Shown here: piece after piece, positions 39,180 to 47,938 of the stretch | Position numbering within the stretch: the first letter of the stretch is position 1 | Layout: every line of letters starts with the position of its first letter | From: Streptomyces sp. PT12 | GTDB lineage: Bacteria; Actinomycetota; Actinomycetes; Streptomycetales; Streptomycetaceae | DNA length: 64,000 nt | Reading direction: 5' to 3' | NCBI RefSeq assembly: GCF_003311645.1 | Contig: NZ_QEST01000280.1 | Coordinates: forward strand, 62,001 to 126,000 | The notes under the pieces: generated by a model | Databases searched by the model: none | The model's input: the letters and a program-made list of their open reading frames with translations, nothing else | What the model was told of the DNA's origin: nothing | Translations under genes and position numbers: made by a program

Positions 39180-40019
39180 GTGTCCCCCTTGCTCGACGTC
39201 AGCGACGCCGTACGCGCCGAGATCGGCGACGAAGAAGCCGATCGGCTGCTCGCCGGCCAGAACGCACCCGGCAGCTACGACTGCACCTCGTGCCGCACCC
39301 CCGGCTACCCCGAGCAGGAGCGCACGAGCACCGTCCTCTTCGTGGGCGGGGACACGGCGGTCCTGGCGTTCGCCCACGCCTCCTGCATCCCCTCCCAGGT
39401 GGTCTCGGTCTCCGAGGAGCAACTCCAGGGCGCCGTGCGGTCCATCACCGGCGAGACGGTTCCCGCCGCCCCCGCGGCCCCCGTCCCCGCTCCCGCCGCT
39501 CCCGCTCCCGCTCCCGCCGCGCCCTCCCCCGACCGGCCCGCGCCCGAGCAGGCCGTCCTCGGCGTGACCTGTGGGCAGATCCTCATCGGCGAGGAACTGC
39601 ACCCGGCGATCGTGGTCGAGCCCACGGGCCCCGTCGTGCGCCCCGGCTCCACGGGCCCGGGCGACGATTTCCTGCCGCTGCTGATCGAGGCGGGCTTTAT
39701 GCCGGTGACCGACGTGGGAAACGTTCCTGCGCGGCTGCCGGGCTGGTCCGTGCTCGTCGCCATGGGCCAGCTGCACGCCGTGCTCCAGGGCGCCTCCGCG
39801 GGAGGCCGCCCCAGCGCCTGGTGGCAGGCGCACCAGCCGCTGCCGCTCACCGACGGCTGGCGGGCCAGCGCCAACCAGCGCCACCAGGTGCTCGTCTACG
39901 CCGCCCCCGCGGGCTCCATCGGCCAGCAGCCGCGCGAGGACCTCATGCGGGACGCCCTGGAGAAGGCAGCGGCGGGCGGGGTTCTGGTGGCCGCCGCGAT
40001 GCCGCTGACCGGCACATGA
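39180..40019 (+). CDS. Conserved streptomycete protein of unknown function
   Basis: The 279-residue protein has an N-terminal domain with Cys-X2-Cys (YDCTSCRTPGYPEQE) and a later Cys, then an Ala/Pro linker of about 30 residues (repeated PAPA), and a C-terminal domain with WSVLVAMGQLHAVLQ and WWQAHQPLPLTDGWR. No signal peptide or membrane segment is visible. The Cys pair might bind a metal. The role is unknown. The GTG at 39180 follows a GAGGAG site at correct spacing. Confidence 0.72.
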   Translation: MSPLLDVSDAVRAEIGDEEADRLLAGQNAPGSYDCTSCRTPGYPEQERTSTVLFVGGDTAVLAFAHASCIPSQVVSVSEEQLQGAVRSITGETVPAAPAAPVPAPAAPAPAPAAPSPDRPAPEQAVLGVTCGQILIGEELHPAIVVEPTGPVVRPGSTGPGDDFLPLLIEAGFMPVTDVGNVPARLPGWSVLVAMGQLHAVLQGASAGGRPSAWWQAHQPLPLTDGWRASANQRHQVLVYAAPAGSIGQQPREDLMRDALEKAAAGGVLVAAAMPLTGT

Positions 40020-40162
40020 GCGATCGCGGGGGCCTCCAACGTTCAGGTACGGCGGCGGGCCAGGGCGCATCCGAAGCCGCCCCTGATCGTTGGACGGGCG
40101 TGCACGCTTATGAACCGCCCAGGACCCAGCACCGCGCCGGGCATGCCACCGGCATCCCCGGC

Positions 40163-40450
40163 ATGCGGACGCCGTACGAGCGGGTCACCTGCTCGCCCAC
40201 GCCGATCTACGACTCCCTGTGCGCCGAGTACCGCAGGCTGTTCCGGGCGCTGCCCGGGGACCGCTCGGGCGAGGAGGACCTGCGCTTCGTGGGCTTCTCC
40301 ACGAGCTATGGCGTCGGCGCGGGCAGCTGGCGTGAGTGGCACGAGCCCGCGTACGCGGGCTACGGCGCCGTGGGCGGCGGACACGCGCGGCTGAACGCCG
40401 CCGCCCTGCCCCCCGCCCGCCACTCAACCGACCCCGCCGACGGGCGCTGA
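40163..40450 (+). CDS. Small conserved protein of unknown function, possibly frameshifted
   Basis: The frame from ATG 40163 encodes 95 residues beginning RTPYERVTCSPTPIYDSLCA and including FRALPGDRSGEEDLRFVGF. No ribosome-binding site is evident. A neighbouring frame starting at 40110 gives MNRPGPSTAPGMPPASP, which reads like a natural N-terminus. Joining the two would need one extra base near 40160, so this copy may carry a one-base deletion or the sequence an error. Function is unknown. Confidence 0.55.
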   Translation: MRTPYERVTCSPTPIYDSLCAEYRRLFRALPGDRSGEEDLRFVGFSTSYGVGAGSWREWHEPAYAGYGAVGGGHARLNAAALPPARHSTDPADGR

Positions 40451-40486
40451 CGCCGCCGGGGCCCAGGGTGAAGGGCCCCGGCGGCG
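40451..40486. terminator. Bidirectional hairpin after der
   Basis: A perfect 14-bp stem (40451-40464 with 40473-40486) and 8-base loop start one base after the plus-strand stop at 40450 and lie 37 bases beyond the minus-strand der stop. Confidence 0.85.
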
Positions 40487-40532
40487 TCGGTCACTTCTCG
40501 CGTCGGTCACTTCTCGCGTCGGTCACTTCTTG
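40485..40532. repeat. 16-bp repeat triplicating the stop region of der
   Basis: Three 16-bp units (CGTCGGTCACTTCTCG and variants, at 40485, 40501 and 40517) each contain a copy of the last codons and stop of der. Only the first met in translation (40517-40532) is used. Confidence 0.85.
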
Positions 40533-41989
40533 CGGCCGCGCTTCTCACGCACCCGCACCGACAGCTGGATCGGGGTCCCCTCGAAGCCGAACTCCTCACG
40601 CAGCCGCCGCTCGATGAAGCGCCGGTAGCCCGCCTCGAGGAAGCCGGAGGCGAAGAGCACGAAGCGCGGCGGCCTCGTGCCCGCCTGGGTGCCGAAGAGG
40701 ATGCGGGGCTGCTTGCCACCGCGCACCGGGTGCGGGTGCGAGGCGACCAGCTGGCCGAGGAATCCGTTGAGCTTGCCGGTCGGCACCCGGCTCTCCCAGC
40801 TGGCCAGCGCGGTCTCGATCGCGGGCACCAGCTTCTCCATGTGCCGCCCGGTGCGCGCCGAGATGTTGACCCGGGGCGCCCACTGGACCTGCACGAGCTC
40901 CTGCTCGATCTCCCGCTCCAGGTAGAAGCGCCGCTCCTCGTCCATGACGTCCCACTTGTTGTAGGCGATGACAAGGGCGCGGCCCGCGTCCACGGCCATG
41001 GTGATGATGCGGGTGTCCTGGACGCTGATGGGCTCGGAGACATCGATGAGAACCACCGCGGCCTCGGCCTTCTCGAGCGCCGCCGCCGTGCGCAGCGAGG
41101 CGTAGAAGTCGGCGCCGTCCTGGAGGTGGACGCGGCGCCTGATGCCCGCGGTGTCGACAAAGCGCCAGGTCTTCCCGCCCAGGTCGATCAGCTCGTCCAC
41201 CGGGTCCCTCGTGGTGCCCGCCATCGGGTCGACGACGACGCGGTCCTCGCCCGCGACCTTGTTGAGCAGCGACGACTTGCCGACATTGGGGCGGCCGATG
41301 AGCGCGATGCGCCGGGGCCCGCCCACCGTTGTGCCGAACGTCTCGGCCGGGGCGTCGGGCAGCACCTCGAGCACGGCGTCCAGCATGTCGCCCGTGCCGC
41401 GGCCGTGCAGCGCGGAGACCGGGTGGGGCTCGCCGAGGCCGAGCGACCACAGATAGGCCGCCTCGGCCTCCATCGAGAAGCCGTCCACCTTGTTGGCGCA
41501 CAGGACGACCGGCTTGCCCGCCCGGCGCAGCAGCTTGACCACGGCCTCGTCGGTGTCGGTGGCGCCGACCGTGGCGTCCACCACCAGGACCACGGCGTCG
41601 GCCGCCTCGATGGCGAACTCCGCCTGCGCGGCCACGGACGCCTGGATGCCGAGCACGTCCTGCTCCCAGCCGCCGGTGTCCACCACCTTGAAGCGGCGCC
41701 CCGCCCACTCCGCCTCGTAGGTCACCCGGTCCCTGGTCACGCCTGGGCGGTCCTCGACGACGGCCTCGCGGCGGCCCAGGATCCTGTTCACCAGGGTCGA
41801 CTTGCCGACATTGGGGCGGCCGACGACGGCGAGCACGGGCAACGGGCCACCGGCCGCCGCGGCGAGGTCGCCGTCGATCTCGTCGGGGTCGAAGCCCTGC
41901 TCGGCGGCGAGCTCCATGAACTCCGCGTACTCGGCGTCCCCCAGCGCGCCGTGCGCCTCGGCGGTGCCCGAATGGTTCTGGTCGTTCAT
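40523..41989 (-). CDS. der: Ribosome-assembly GTPase Der (EngA)
   Basis: Der has two tandem G domains and a KH-like C-terminus and is needed for 50S assembly. In 488 residues the first domain has GRPNVGKS near 57-64 and NKVDGF; the second has [14 protein letters not shown] near 230 and NKWDVMDE. The C-terminal [14 protein letters not shown] and [11 protein letters not shown] stretches are typical. An acidic 50-residue N-terminal extension is common in actinobacteria. It is last in the cmk, plsC-like, der series. Confidence 0.96.
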   Translation of the reverse strand: MNDQNHSGTAEAHGALGDAEYAEFMELAAEQGFDPDEIDGDLAAAAGGPLPVLAVVGRPNVGKSTLVNRILGRREAVVEDRPGVTRDRVTYEAEWAGRRFKVVDTGGWEQDVLGIQASVAAQAEFAIEAADAVVLVVDATVGATDTDEAVVKLLRRAGKPVVLCANKVDGFSMEAEAAYLWSLGLGEPHPVSALHGRGTGDMLDAVLEVLPDAPAETFGTTVGGPRRIALIGRPNVGKSSLLNKVAGEDRVVVDPMAGTTRDPVDELIDLGGKTWRFVDTAGIRRRVHLQDGADFYASLRTAAALEKAEAAVVLIDVSEPISVQDTRIITMAVDAGRALVIAYNKWDVMDEERRFYLEREIEQELVQVQWAPRVNISARTGRHMEKLVPAIETALASWESRVPTGKLNGFLGQLVASHPHPVRGGKQPRILFGTQAGTRPPRFVLFASGFLEAGYRRFIERRLREEFGFEGTPIQLSVRVREKRGRKK

Positions 41990-42050
41990 GGGGTCTCGTA
42001 CCTCGTCCGTCGTCGTGAGTGCGGTGCCGCTGGCTCTCCAGTGTCGCGCG

Positions 42051-42695
42051 TCAGCGGCCGGTGCGGCGCCTGGCGTCCTTGAGGTGGTCCGTCAGGCGCT
42101 CCTGTATGCCCCTGGTCGCCGCGTCGAGCGCCGCGCGGGTGCGCCGCCCCGAGCTGTCACCGGCGTGGAACGGCTCGCCGAAGACGACGTCGATCCGGAC
42201 GCGCGGCGGCGGCAGCGCGCGCACCGCGCGGCCTCCGCGCCCGCCGCTGCCCAGCACGGCCACGGGCACGATCGGGGCGCCCGAGCGCACCGCGAAGTAC
42301 GCGAGCCCCGCCCTGAGCGCGGCGAAGTCGCCCGTGGTGCGCGTTCCCTCGGGGAATATCCCGAGCACCTCGCCGCCGTCGAGCACGGCGAGCGCCGCGG
42401 TGACGGCCGCGCGGTCAGGGCCCGAACGGTCCACGCTCAGCTGCCCGATGACGTTCAGGAACGCGCCGAGCGGGCCCACGAACGCCTCCCGTTTGACCAG
42501 AAAGCGCACCGGCCTCGGCGCGGTGCCGAACAGCACGGGGCCGTCGACGTTGTGCGTGTGGTTGACGGCCAGGATCGCCGGGCCCGTGGCGGGGACGCGC
42601 CAGGCGCCCAGGACCCGCGGGCGCCACACGGTGTGGATCACGCCGGTCGCGAGCCGGTGCCCCGCCCGCGCGGCCAGGTCGCGCGGGGGCGTCAT
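42051..42695 (-). CDS. 1-acyl-glycerol-phosphate acyltransferase-like (PlsC family)
   Basis: It transfers an acyl chain to lysophospholipid or a related acceptor at the inner membrane. The 214-residue protein has the acyltransferase motif [10 protein letters not shown] (His-X4-Asp), motif [10 protein letters not shown], and motif IV-like PIVPVAVLG. It starts 4 bases after the cmk stop and precedes der, as commonly seen in actinobacteria. Confidence 0.88.
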   Translation of the reverse strand: MTPPRDLAARAGHRLATGVIHTVWRPRVLGAWRVPATGPAILAVNHTHNVDGPVLFGTAPRPVRFLVKREAFVGPLGAFLNVIGQLSVDRSGPDRAAVTAALAVLDGGEVLGIFPEGTRTTGDFAALRAGLAYFAVRSGAPIVPVAVLGSGGRGGRAVRALPPPRVRIDVVFGEPFHAGDSSGRRTRAALDAATRGIQERLTDHLKDARRRTGR

Positions 42696-42699
42696 GGCG

Positions 42700-43389
42700 T
42701 CACCGCTCGGAACGCTTGCGCGCCTCGATGAGCGACACCACACACTCGATGACCTGCGGCAGGGTCAGCTCGCTCGTGTCGACCTCGACGGCGTCGTCCG
42801 CCTTGGCCAGCGGGGACGCCTTGCGGCCCGAGTCGGCGGCGTCGCGCCGGGCGAGCGCGGCCTGGGTGGCGGCGACCCCCGCGGCCTCCTGGCCGATCAG
42901 CTCGGCGCTGCGGCGGGCGGCCCTGACCTCGGGCGATGCGGTGAGGAAGATCTTGACGTCGGCGCCGGGGAGCACGGTGGTGCCGATGTCCCTGCCCTCC
43001 ACGACGATGCCCGCCCCCGCCTGGGCGGCGATCGACCGCTGGAGCTCGGTGATCAGGGTCCTCACCTCGGGAACGGCGCTGACCGCGCTCACCGCCTCCG
43101 TCACCACCCGGCCCCTGATGGGCACCGAGACATCGGTGCCGTCGACGGTGATCGTGGGCGCCGTGGGGTCGGTGCCCGAGACGATGACGGGCTTGTCCGC
43201 GGCGGCTGCCACGGCGGCGGGGTCGGCGATGTCCACGCCGTTGCCCAGCATCCACCAGGTCATCGCCCGGTACTGGGCGCCGGTGTCGAGGTAGCCGAAG
43301 CCGGTCCGCTCGGCCACGGCCTTGGAGGTGCTTGACTTGCCCGTGCCGGAGGGGCCATCGATGGCGACGATGACGGGGGTTTCAGCCAC
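42700..43389 (-). CDS. cmk: Cytidylate kinase
   Basis: It phosphorylates CMP and dCMP. The P-loop DGPSGTGKSS is near residues 9-18, and GYLDTGAQYRAMTW, VEGRDIGTTVLPGA and RRDAADSGR follow as in the family. The GTG at 43389 is preferred to the GTG at 43401 because AAAGG lies at workable distance and the usual N-terminus is short; 43401 would add four residues. The length is about 229 residues. Confidence 0.94.
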   Translation of the reverse strand: MAETPVIVAIDGPSGTGKSSTSKAVAERTGFGYLDTGAQYRAMTWWMLGNGVDIADPAAVAAAADKPVIVSGTDPTAPTITVDGTDVSVPIRGRVVTEAVSAVSAVPEVRTLITELQRSIAAQAGAGIVVEGRDIGTTVLPGADVKIFLTASPEVRAARRSAELIGQEAAGVAATQAALARRDAADSGRKASPLAKADDAVEVDTSELTLPQVIECVVSLIEARKRSER

Positions 43390-43518
43390 GGCGTTGCGCA
43401 CCTTTCTCAGACGTGTCCGCGCGCCGGACGGCGCACCGGGGGAAACGGGAGCCCACGCCCCCTGGGGAAGGGGCCACGCCCTTCCGGGGAAGAAGCGTAC
43501 CGGCAGCCGGGAGCGGCC

Positions 43519-44604
43519 CTACTGGCGGATGGACCAGCCGCGTTCACGCAGCGCCGCGGTGAGCATGGGCGCGGACGCGGGCTGCACCATGAGCTGCACG
43601 AGGCCCGCCTGCTGGCCGGTGGCGTGCTCGATGCGGACGTCCTCGACGTTGACCCCGGCCCGGCCCGCGTCGGCGAAGATGCGGGCGAGCTCGCCGGGGC
43701 GGTCGCTGATGAGCACCGCCACGGTCTCATAGGCGGCGGGGGCCGCCCCGTGCTTGCCGGGAACGCGCTCGCGCCCTGCGTTCCCCCTGCGCAGAACGGC
43801 CGCCACGCCCGCCGCGCCCTCGGCCCGCTTGTCCTCGTCGGCGGATTCGAGTGCGCGCAGGGCGCGAACGGTCTCGTCCAGGTCGACGGCGAATTCGGAC
43901 AGGATGTCGGCGACGGGCCCGGGGTTCGCGGAAAGGATGTCGATCCACATCCCCGGGTCGGAGGCGGCGATTCGCGTGACGTCCCTGATGCCCTGGCCGC
44001 TGAGCCGCACGGCCGTCTCCTCGGCCGAGGCGAGCCGCGCGGCCAGCAGGCTGGAGACCAGCTGCGGGGTGTGCGAGACCAGGCCGACGGCCCGGTCGTG
44101 GGCGTCCGCGTCCATCACCACGGGCACGGCGCGGCACAGCGAGACCAGCTCCAGCACCTGGTTGAGCACCTCGGTGTCGGTCTCCGGGGTCGGGGTGAGC
44201 ACCCAGGGCCTGCCCTCGAACAGGTCGGCCGTGGCGGCCAGCGGCCCCGAGCGCTCACGGCCCGCCATGGGGTGCGTGCCGAGGTAGGCGCAAAGGTCGC
44301 CGCCCGCCGCGGTCAGCTCGCGGCGCGGACCGCCCTTGACGCTGGCGACGTCCATGTATCCGCGGGCGGCGCCGCGCGCCTGGAGGCCGCCGAGCGCCGC
44401 GGCCACCTGGGCCGGGGGCACCGCGGCCACCGCGAGGTCGACGGGGCCTTCGGGCGGCTCCTCGGTGCCCGCGCCCAGGGCCGCGGCCGTGCGGCGCTGG
44501 TCGGGGTCGCGGTCGGCGAGGTGCACCCGCACGCCACGCCCTGAGAGCGCCAGGGCGATGGAGGTGCCGATCAGTCCGGTGCCGAGGACGAGGGCGCTGC
44601 GCAT
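43519..44604 (-). CDS. tyrA: Prephenate dehydrogenase with ACT domain
   Basis: It makes 4-hydroxyphenylpyruvate for tyrosine. The 361-residue protein has the NAD motif GTGLIGTS (8-15), the GTHPMAGRERSG substrate loop, SHTPQLVSSLLA, and a C-terminal ACT domain from about residue 285 (VLISDRPGELARIFADAG) for feedback control. No aroH-type chorismate mutase gene lies between it and rluB, where I recall one in related genomes. Confidence 0.92.
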   Translation of the reverse strand: MRSALVLGTGLIGTSIALALSGRGVRVHLADRDPDQRRTAAALGAGTEEPPEGPVDLAVAAVPPAQVAAALGGLQARGAARGYMDVASVKGGPRRELTAAGGDLCAYLGTHPMAGRERSGPLAATADLFEGRPWVLTPTPETDTEVLNQVLELVSLCRAVPVVMDADAHDRAVGLVSHTPQLVSSLLAARLASAEETAVRLSGQGIRDVTRIAASDPGMWIDILSANPGPVADILSEFAVDLDETVRALRALESADEDKRAEGAAGVAAVLRRGNAGRERVPGKHGAAPAAYETVAVLISDRPGELARIFADAGRAGVNVEDVRIEHATGQQAGLVQLMVQPASAPMLTAALRERGWSIRQ

Positions 44605-44675
44605 CGTTCCAGCGTAATGCCGCCGCGGGGCCCCGCGGCGGCCGCCCCGGTCGCCTGGCCGATGACCGCCGAAGC

Positions 44676-45641
44676 CTAGAGACCGACCTCGCGCATCAGC
44701 TGGCCGACCTCGGTGTGGGTCATGCGGCGCAGCCAGCCGGACTTCTGGTCGCCGAGCACGATCGGGCCGAACCGCGTGCGCACCAGCTTGTCCACGGGGA
44801 ATCCCGACTCGGCGAGCATGCGGCGCACGATGTGCTTGCGGCCCTCGTGCAGGGAGACCTCGACCAGGTAGTTCTTTCCGGTGTTCTGCACGACGCGGAA
44901 GTGGTCGGCGCGGGCCCAGCCGTCGTCGAGCTGCACGCCGTCCTTGAGGCGCTTGCCGAGGTCGCGCGGAATCGGGCCCTGGATCGCGGCGAGGTAGCTC
45001 TTGGTGACGCCGTACTTGGGGTGGGTGAGCCGGTGGGCCAGCTCGCCGTGGTTGGTCAGCAGGATCAGGCCCTCGGTCTCGGTGTCGAGGCGCCCGACGT
45101 GGAAGAGCCGCGTCTCGCGGTTCTGCACGTAGTCGCCCAGGCACTGGCGGCCGTCGGGGTCCTCCATCGACGAGACGACGCCGGCGGGCTTGTTGAGGGC
45201 GAAGAACAGGTACGACTGGGCCGCGATCGTCAGCCCGTCCACCTTGATCTCGTCCTTCTCCGGGTCGACGCGGCGCCCCTGCGAGGTGACGATCCGCCCG
45301 TTGACCTCGACCCTGGCCTGGTCGATCAGCTCCTCGCAGGACCTGCGGGAGCCGAGCCCCGCGCGGGCCAGCACCTTCTGGAGGCGCTCGCCCTCGCCGT
45401 CGCCCGCCGCGCCGCCCGCGGAGGACTTGCGGTCGTGGCGCTCTCGGTTCCGCTCCTCGATCTGCGCGTCGTACTCGCGGGAACGGGCGGGCTTGGTCCG
45501 CTTCGGGCGCGCGGGACCGCCGCCCTTGCCGCCGTACGCGCGCTCCTCAGGGCGGGGCCGGCCGGCGCGCTGCCGCTTCTCGTCGCGTTGGTTGCCCGCG
45601 CCCCGGTGGTTCCGGTTGCTGTTCCTGCCACTGCTTCGCAT
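44676..45641 (-). CDS. rluB: 23S rRNA pseudouridine synthase (RluB/RsuA family)
   Basis: The protein has a very basic disordered N-terminus of about 75 residues. An S4 RNA-binding domain follows (LQKVLARAGLGSRRSCEELI), then the synthase domain with the catalytic Asp in VGRLDTETEGLILLTN and the LHEGRKHIVRRM motif. ATG 45641 overlaps the scpB stop by one base (TGATG), so translation is coupled to the segregation genes. Confidence 0.92.
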   Translation of the reverse strand: MRSSGRNSNRNHRGAGNQRDEKRQRAGRPRPEERAYGGKGGGPARPKRTKPARSREYDAQIEERNRERHDRKSSAGGAAGDGEGERLQKVLARAGLGSRRSCEELIDQARVEVNGRIVTSQGRRVDPEKDEIKVDGLTIAAQSYLFFALNKPAGVVSSMEDPDGRQCLGDYVQNRETRLFHVGRLDTETEGLILLTNHGELAHRLTHPKYGVTKSYLAAIQGPIPRDLGKRLKDGVQLDDGWARADHFRVVQNTGKNYLVEVSLHEGRKHIVRRMLAESGFPVDKLVRTRFGPIVLGDQKSGWLRRMTHTEVGQLMREVGL

Positions 45642-46315
45642 CAATGATCCGTTGGGGAGTCGCCGCTGTCGTCAGCGTCGAGGTCGGCTACGTCGAACGA
45701 CGGCACCCCCTCCTGGCTCTCGCCCTCGACCTGGTCGGCCTCGGGCAGGAAGGGCGCGAGCTCGGGAAGCTCGTCCAGGCCGCGCAGGCCCATCCGCTCC
45801 AGGAAGTAGTGCGTCGTCACATACAGGATCGCACCTGTTTCGGGTTCGGTGCCCGCCTCTCCCACCAGCCCTCGCTGGAGCAGGGTCCGCATGACGCCGT
45901 CGCAGTTGACCCCGCGGATCGCGGAGACCCGGGAACGGCTCACGGGCTGCCGGTAGGCGACCACCGCGAGCGTCTCGAGGGCGGCCTGGGTGAGCCTGGC
46001 GTGCTGGCCGTCGAGCACGAAGTCCTCGACGGCCGAGGCGAATTCGGGCCTGGTGTAGTAGCGCCAGCCCCCGGCGACCAGGCGCAGCTCGAAGCCGCGG
46101 CCCTGCCTGGTGTACTCGTCGGCCAGCTCGCGCAGCGCGCCGGCGACGGCGCGGCGGGGGCGGCCGAGGACCTTGGCGAGGTGTTCCTCGGTCGCGGGCT
46201 CGTCGACCACCATGAGGACGGCTTCGAGGGCGGGCTTGAGCTCCAGGGGCGCCTCGCCCGTCGCTTCCGCCGCTTCCGCCGCTTCTCCGGTCTGGGTCGC
46301 TTCTGTCGTGCTCAT
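45641..46315 (-). CDS. scpB: Segregation and condensation protein ScpB
   Basis: ScpB forms the SMC-kleisin complex with ScpA. The 224-residue protein has paired winged helices (ALEAVLMVVDEPATEEHLAKVL; TQAALETLAVVAYRQPVSRSRV; IRGVNCDGVMRTLLQRGLV) and an acidic tail. Its ATG overlaps the scpA stop (ATGA). Confidence 0.93.
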   Translation of the reverse strand: MSTTEATQTGEAAEAAEATGEAPLELKPALEAVLMVVDEPATEEHLAKVLGRPRRAVAGALRELADEYTRQGRGFELRLVAGGWRYYTRPEFASAVEDFVLDGQHARLTQAALETLAVVAYRQPVSRSRVSAIRGVNCDGVMRTLLQRGLVGEAGTEPETGAILYVTTHYFLERMGLRGLDELPELAPFLPEADQVEGESQEGVPSFDVADLDADDSGDSPTDH

Positions 46316-47373
46316 GGGCGCGCTCCTTGCCTGGCGCCCTTGGCGCTCTCGTCCGGCTTCGCCTCGGTATCGGACTCGTCGGTGTCGAACTCGTCGGTGT
46401 CGAACTCGTCGGTGTCGAACTCGTCGGTGACCCGCACCGTTCCCTCGTCGCCGCCGCTCCAGCGGATGACCAGCGGGCCCAGCGCCTCGTCCTGGTCGAG
46501 GGCCACCGCCCGTTCGCGGTACAGCTCGAGCAGCGCCAGGAAGCGGGCGACCACCGTGAGGGTGTCGGGGGCGTCGTCGGTCAGCTCAGCGAACGTCGCG
46601 AGTCCGCGCTCCCGCAGCCGAGCGATGACGATGTCGGCCTGCTCGCGCACGCTGACCAGGGGCGCGTGGATGTGGTCGACATAGACCCGCGGCTTGGGCT
46701 TGGGCTGCATCGCCTTGACGGCGAGCCTGGCGAACCCCTCGGGCCCGACGCTGATCACCACGTCGGGCAGCAGCTCGGCGTGGTGGGGTTCGAGGCCGAC
46801 GGTGCGGGGGTGGCGCAGGGACTCGGCGGCGAGGCGGTCGCTGAAGATGTCCGCGACCCGCTTGTACGCGCGGTACTGGAGGAGGCGCGCGAAGAGCAGG
46901 TCGCGCGCCTCCAACAGCGCGAGGTCGGCCTCGTCCTCGACCTCGGCGGTGGGCAGCAGCCTGGCGGCCTTGAGGTCGAGGAGGGTGGCGGCGACCACAA
47001 GGAATTCCGTGGTCTGGTCGAGGTCCCAGTCGGGGCCCATGGCCCTGATGTGCGCCATGAAGTCGTCGGTGACGCGGGAGAGCGCGACCTCGGTGACATC
47101 GAGCTTGTGGCGGGAGATGAGCTGGAGGAGCAGGTCGAAGGGGCCCTCGAAGTTCTCGAGGACGACCTTGAAACGCCCGTCGTCCACCGCCTCTTCGGGC
47201 TCGGCATCGGGCTTGGCCTCGGGCGGTGCGACGCTGTCGTCGGCGACATCCACCGCGTCCTCCCCGGAGACGTCCTCCGCGGCGTCCGCGGTCCCCTCCG
47301 CCCCACCGGGGGCGGGGTCGCCAGGGCCCCTGCCCAGCTGCCTGCGGCGGCGGGGAGGCGGGGTGGTGCTCAT
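46312..47373 (-). CDS. scpA: Segregation and condensation protein ScpA (kleisin)
   Basis: ScpA bridges SMC heads in chromosome condensation. The 353 residues have a disordered acidic N-terminus (about 1-65), the conserved FEGPFDLLLQLISRHKLDVTEV block, LVVAATLLDLKAARLLP, and a C-terminal winged helix (about 265-305). A repeated DEFDT run lies near residues 318-337. It lies 7 bases after the RHH-like gene and overlaps scpB. Confidence 0.94.
   Translation of the reverse strand: MSTTPPPRRRRQLGRGPGDPAPGGAEGTADAAEDVSGEDAVDVADDSVAPPEAKPDAEPEEAVDDGRFKVVLENFEGPFDLLLQLISRHKLDVTEVALSRVTDDFMAHIRAMGPDWDLDQTTEFLVVAATLLDLKAARLLPTAEVEDEADLALLEARDLLFARLLQYRAYKRVADIFSDRLAAESLRHPRTVGLEPHHAELLPDVVISVGPEGFARLAVKAMQPKPKPRVYVDHIHAPLVSVREQADIVIARLRERGLATFAELTDDAPDTLTVVARFLALLELYRERAVALDQDEALGPLVIRWSGGDEGTVRVTDEFDTDEFDTDEFDTDESDTEAKPDESAKGARQGARP
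46366..46425. repeat. 15-bp tandem repeat in the scpA tail
   Basis: Three exact units GGTGTCGAACTCGTC (46381, 46396, 46411) and one variant at 46366 encode the DEFDT repeats of the acidic ScpA C-terminus. Confidence 0.92.
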
Positions 47374-47380
47374 CCCCGGG

Positions 47381-47938
47381 TCAGCGGCCGCGCAGGCGGC
47401 GGACGAGGATGCTCGCCTCGCCGCGGGACTCGAGGTCGGCCAGGACGACGGCGACGGCCTCCCTGACGATCCGGCCGCGGTCCACGGCGAGGCCGTGCTC
47501 GCCGCGCAGGACGAGCCTGGCGTGCTCGAGGTCCATCAGCTCCTCGGCGGAGACATAGACCGTGATCTTCTCGTCGTGGCGCTCGCGCCCGCTGGGGCGG
47601 CGGCCCTGACGCCCCGAGCGGCGCTGCGCCTTGGCGCCGGCGGCCCCGCTCCCGGCGCCGGAGCGGCCGGCGGGCTGTGTCGCCCGACCGGCCGTCTCGC
47701 GCTTCTGCTGGGGGGGCGTGGTGCCCGCCCGTGGTGCGAACACCCGGTCTTCGGACTCGTCGCCCGAGGGCGAGGGCTCGCCCGCGGGCGACGGCACCTT
47801 GGGCGTCGCGCCGGGGGAGCCCGCCGAGCCGTCCGCGGCGCCGCTCGCGCTCTCCTGAGGGGTCGAGGGCTGGACCGCGGCCCCCCCGGTACTACGGAAC
47901 AGCTCGTCGGCCGCCGGAAGGCTCACTCGGCGTGGCAC
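47381..47938 (-). CDS. RHH-like DNA-binding protein coupled to the ParA-like ATPase
   Basis: The 185-residue protein has a disordered Ser/Pro/Ala-rich N-terminus (about 1-115). A compact C-terminal domain (about 120-178) with EKITVYVSAEELMDLEHARL and GRIVREAVAVVLADLE has the strand-helix-helix layout of ribbon-helix-helix proteins. The GTG start overlaps the ParA-like gene by 16 bases and scpA follows at once. It may be the DNA-binding partner of that ATPase in place of ParB; this is inference. Confidence 0.72.
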   Translation of the reverse strand: MPRRVSLPAADELFRSTGGAAVQPSTPQESASGAADGSAGSPGATPKVPSPAGEPSPSGDESEDRVFAPRAGTTPPQQKRETAGRATQPAGRSGAGSGAAGAKAQRRSGRQGRRPSGRERHDEKITVYVSAEELMDLEHARLVLRGEHGLAVDRGRIVREAVAVVLADLESRGEASILVRRLRGR

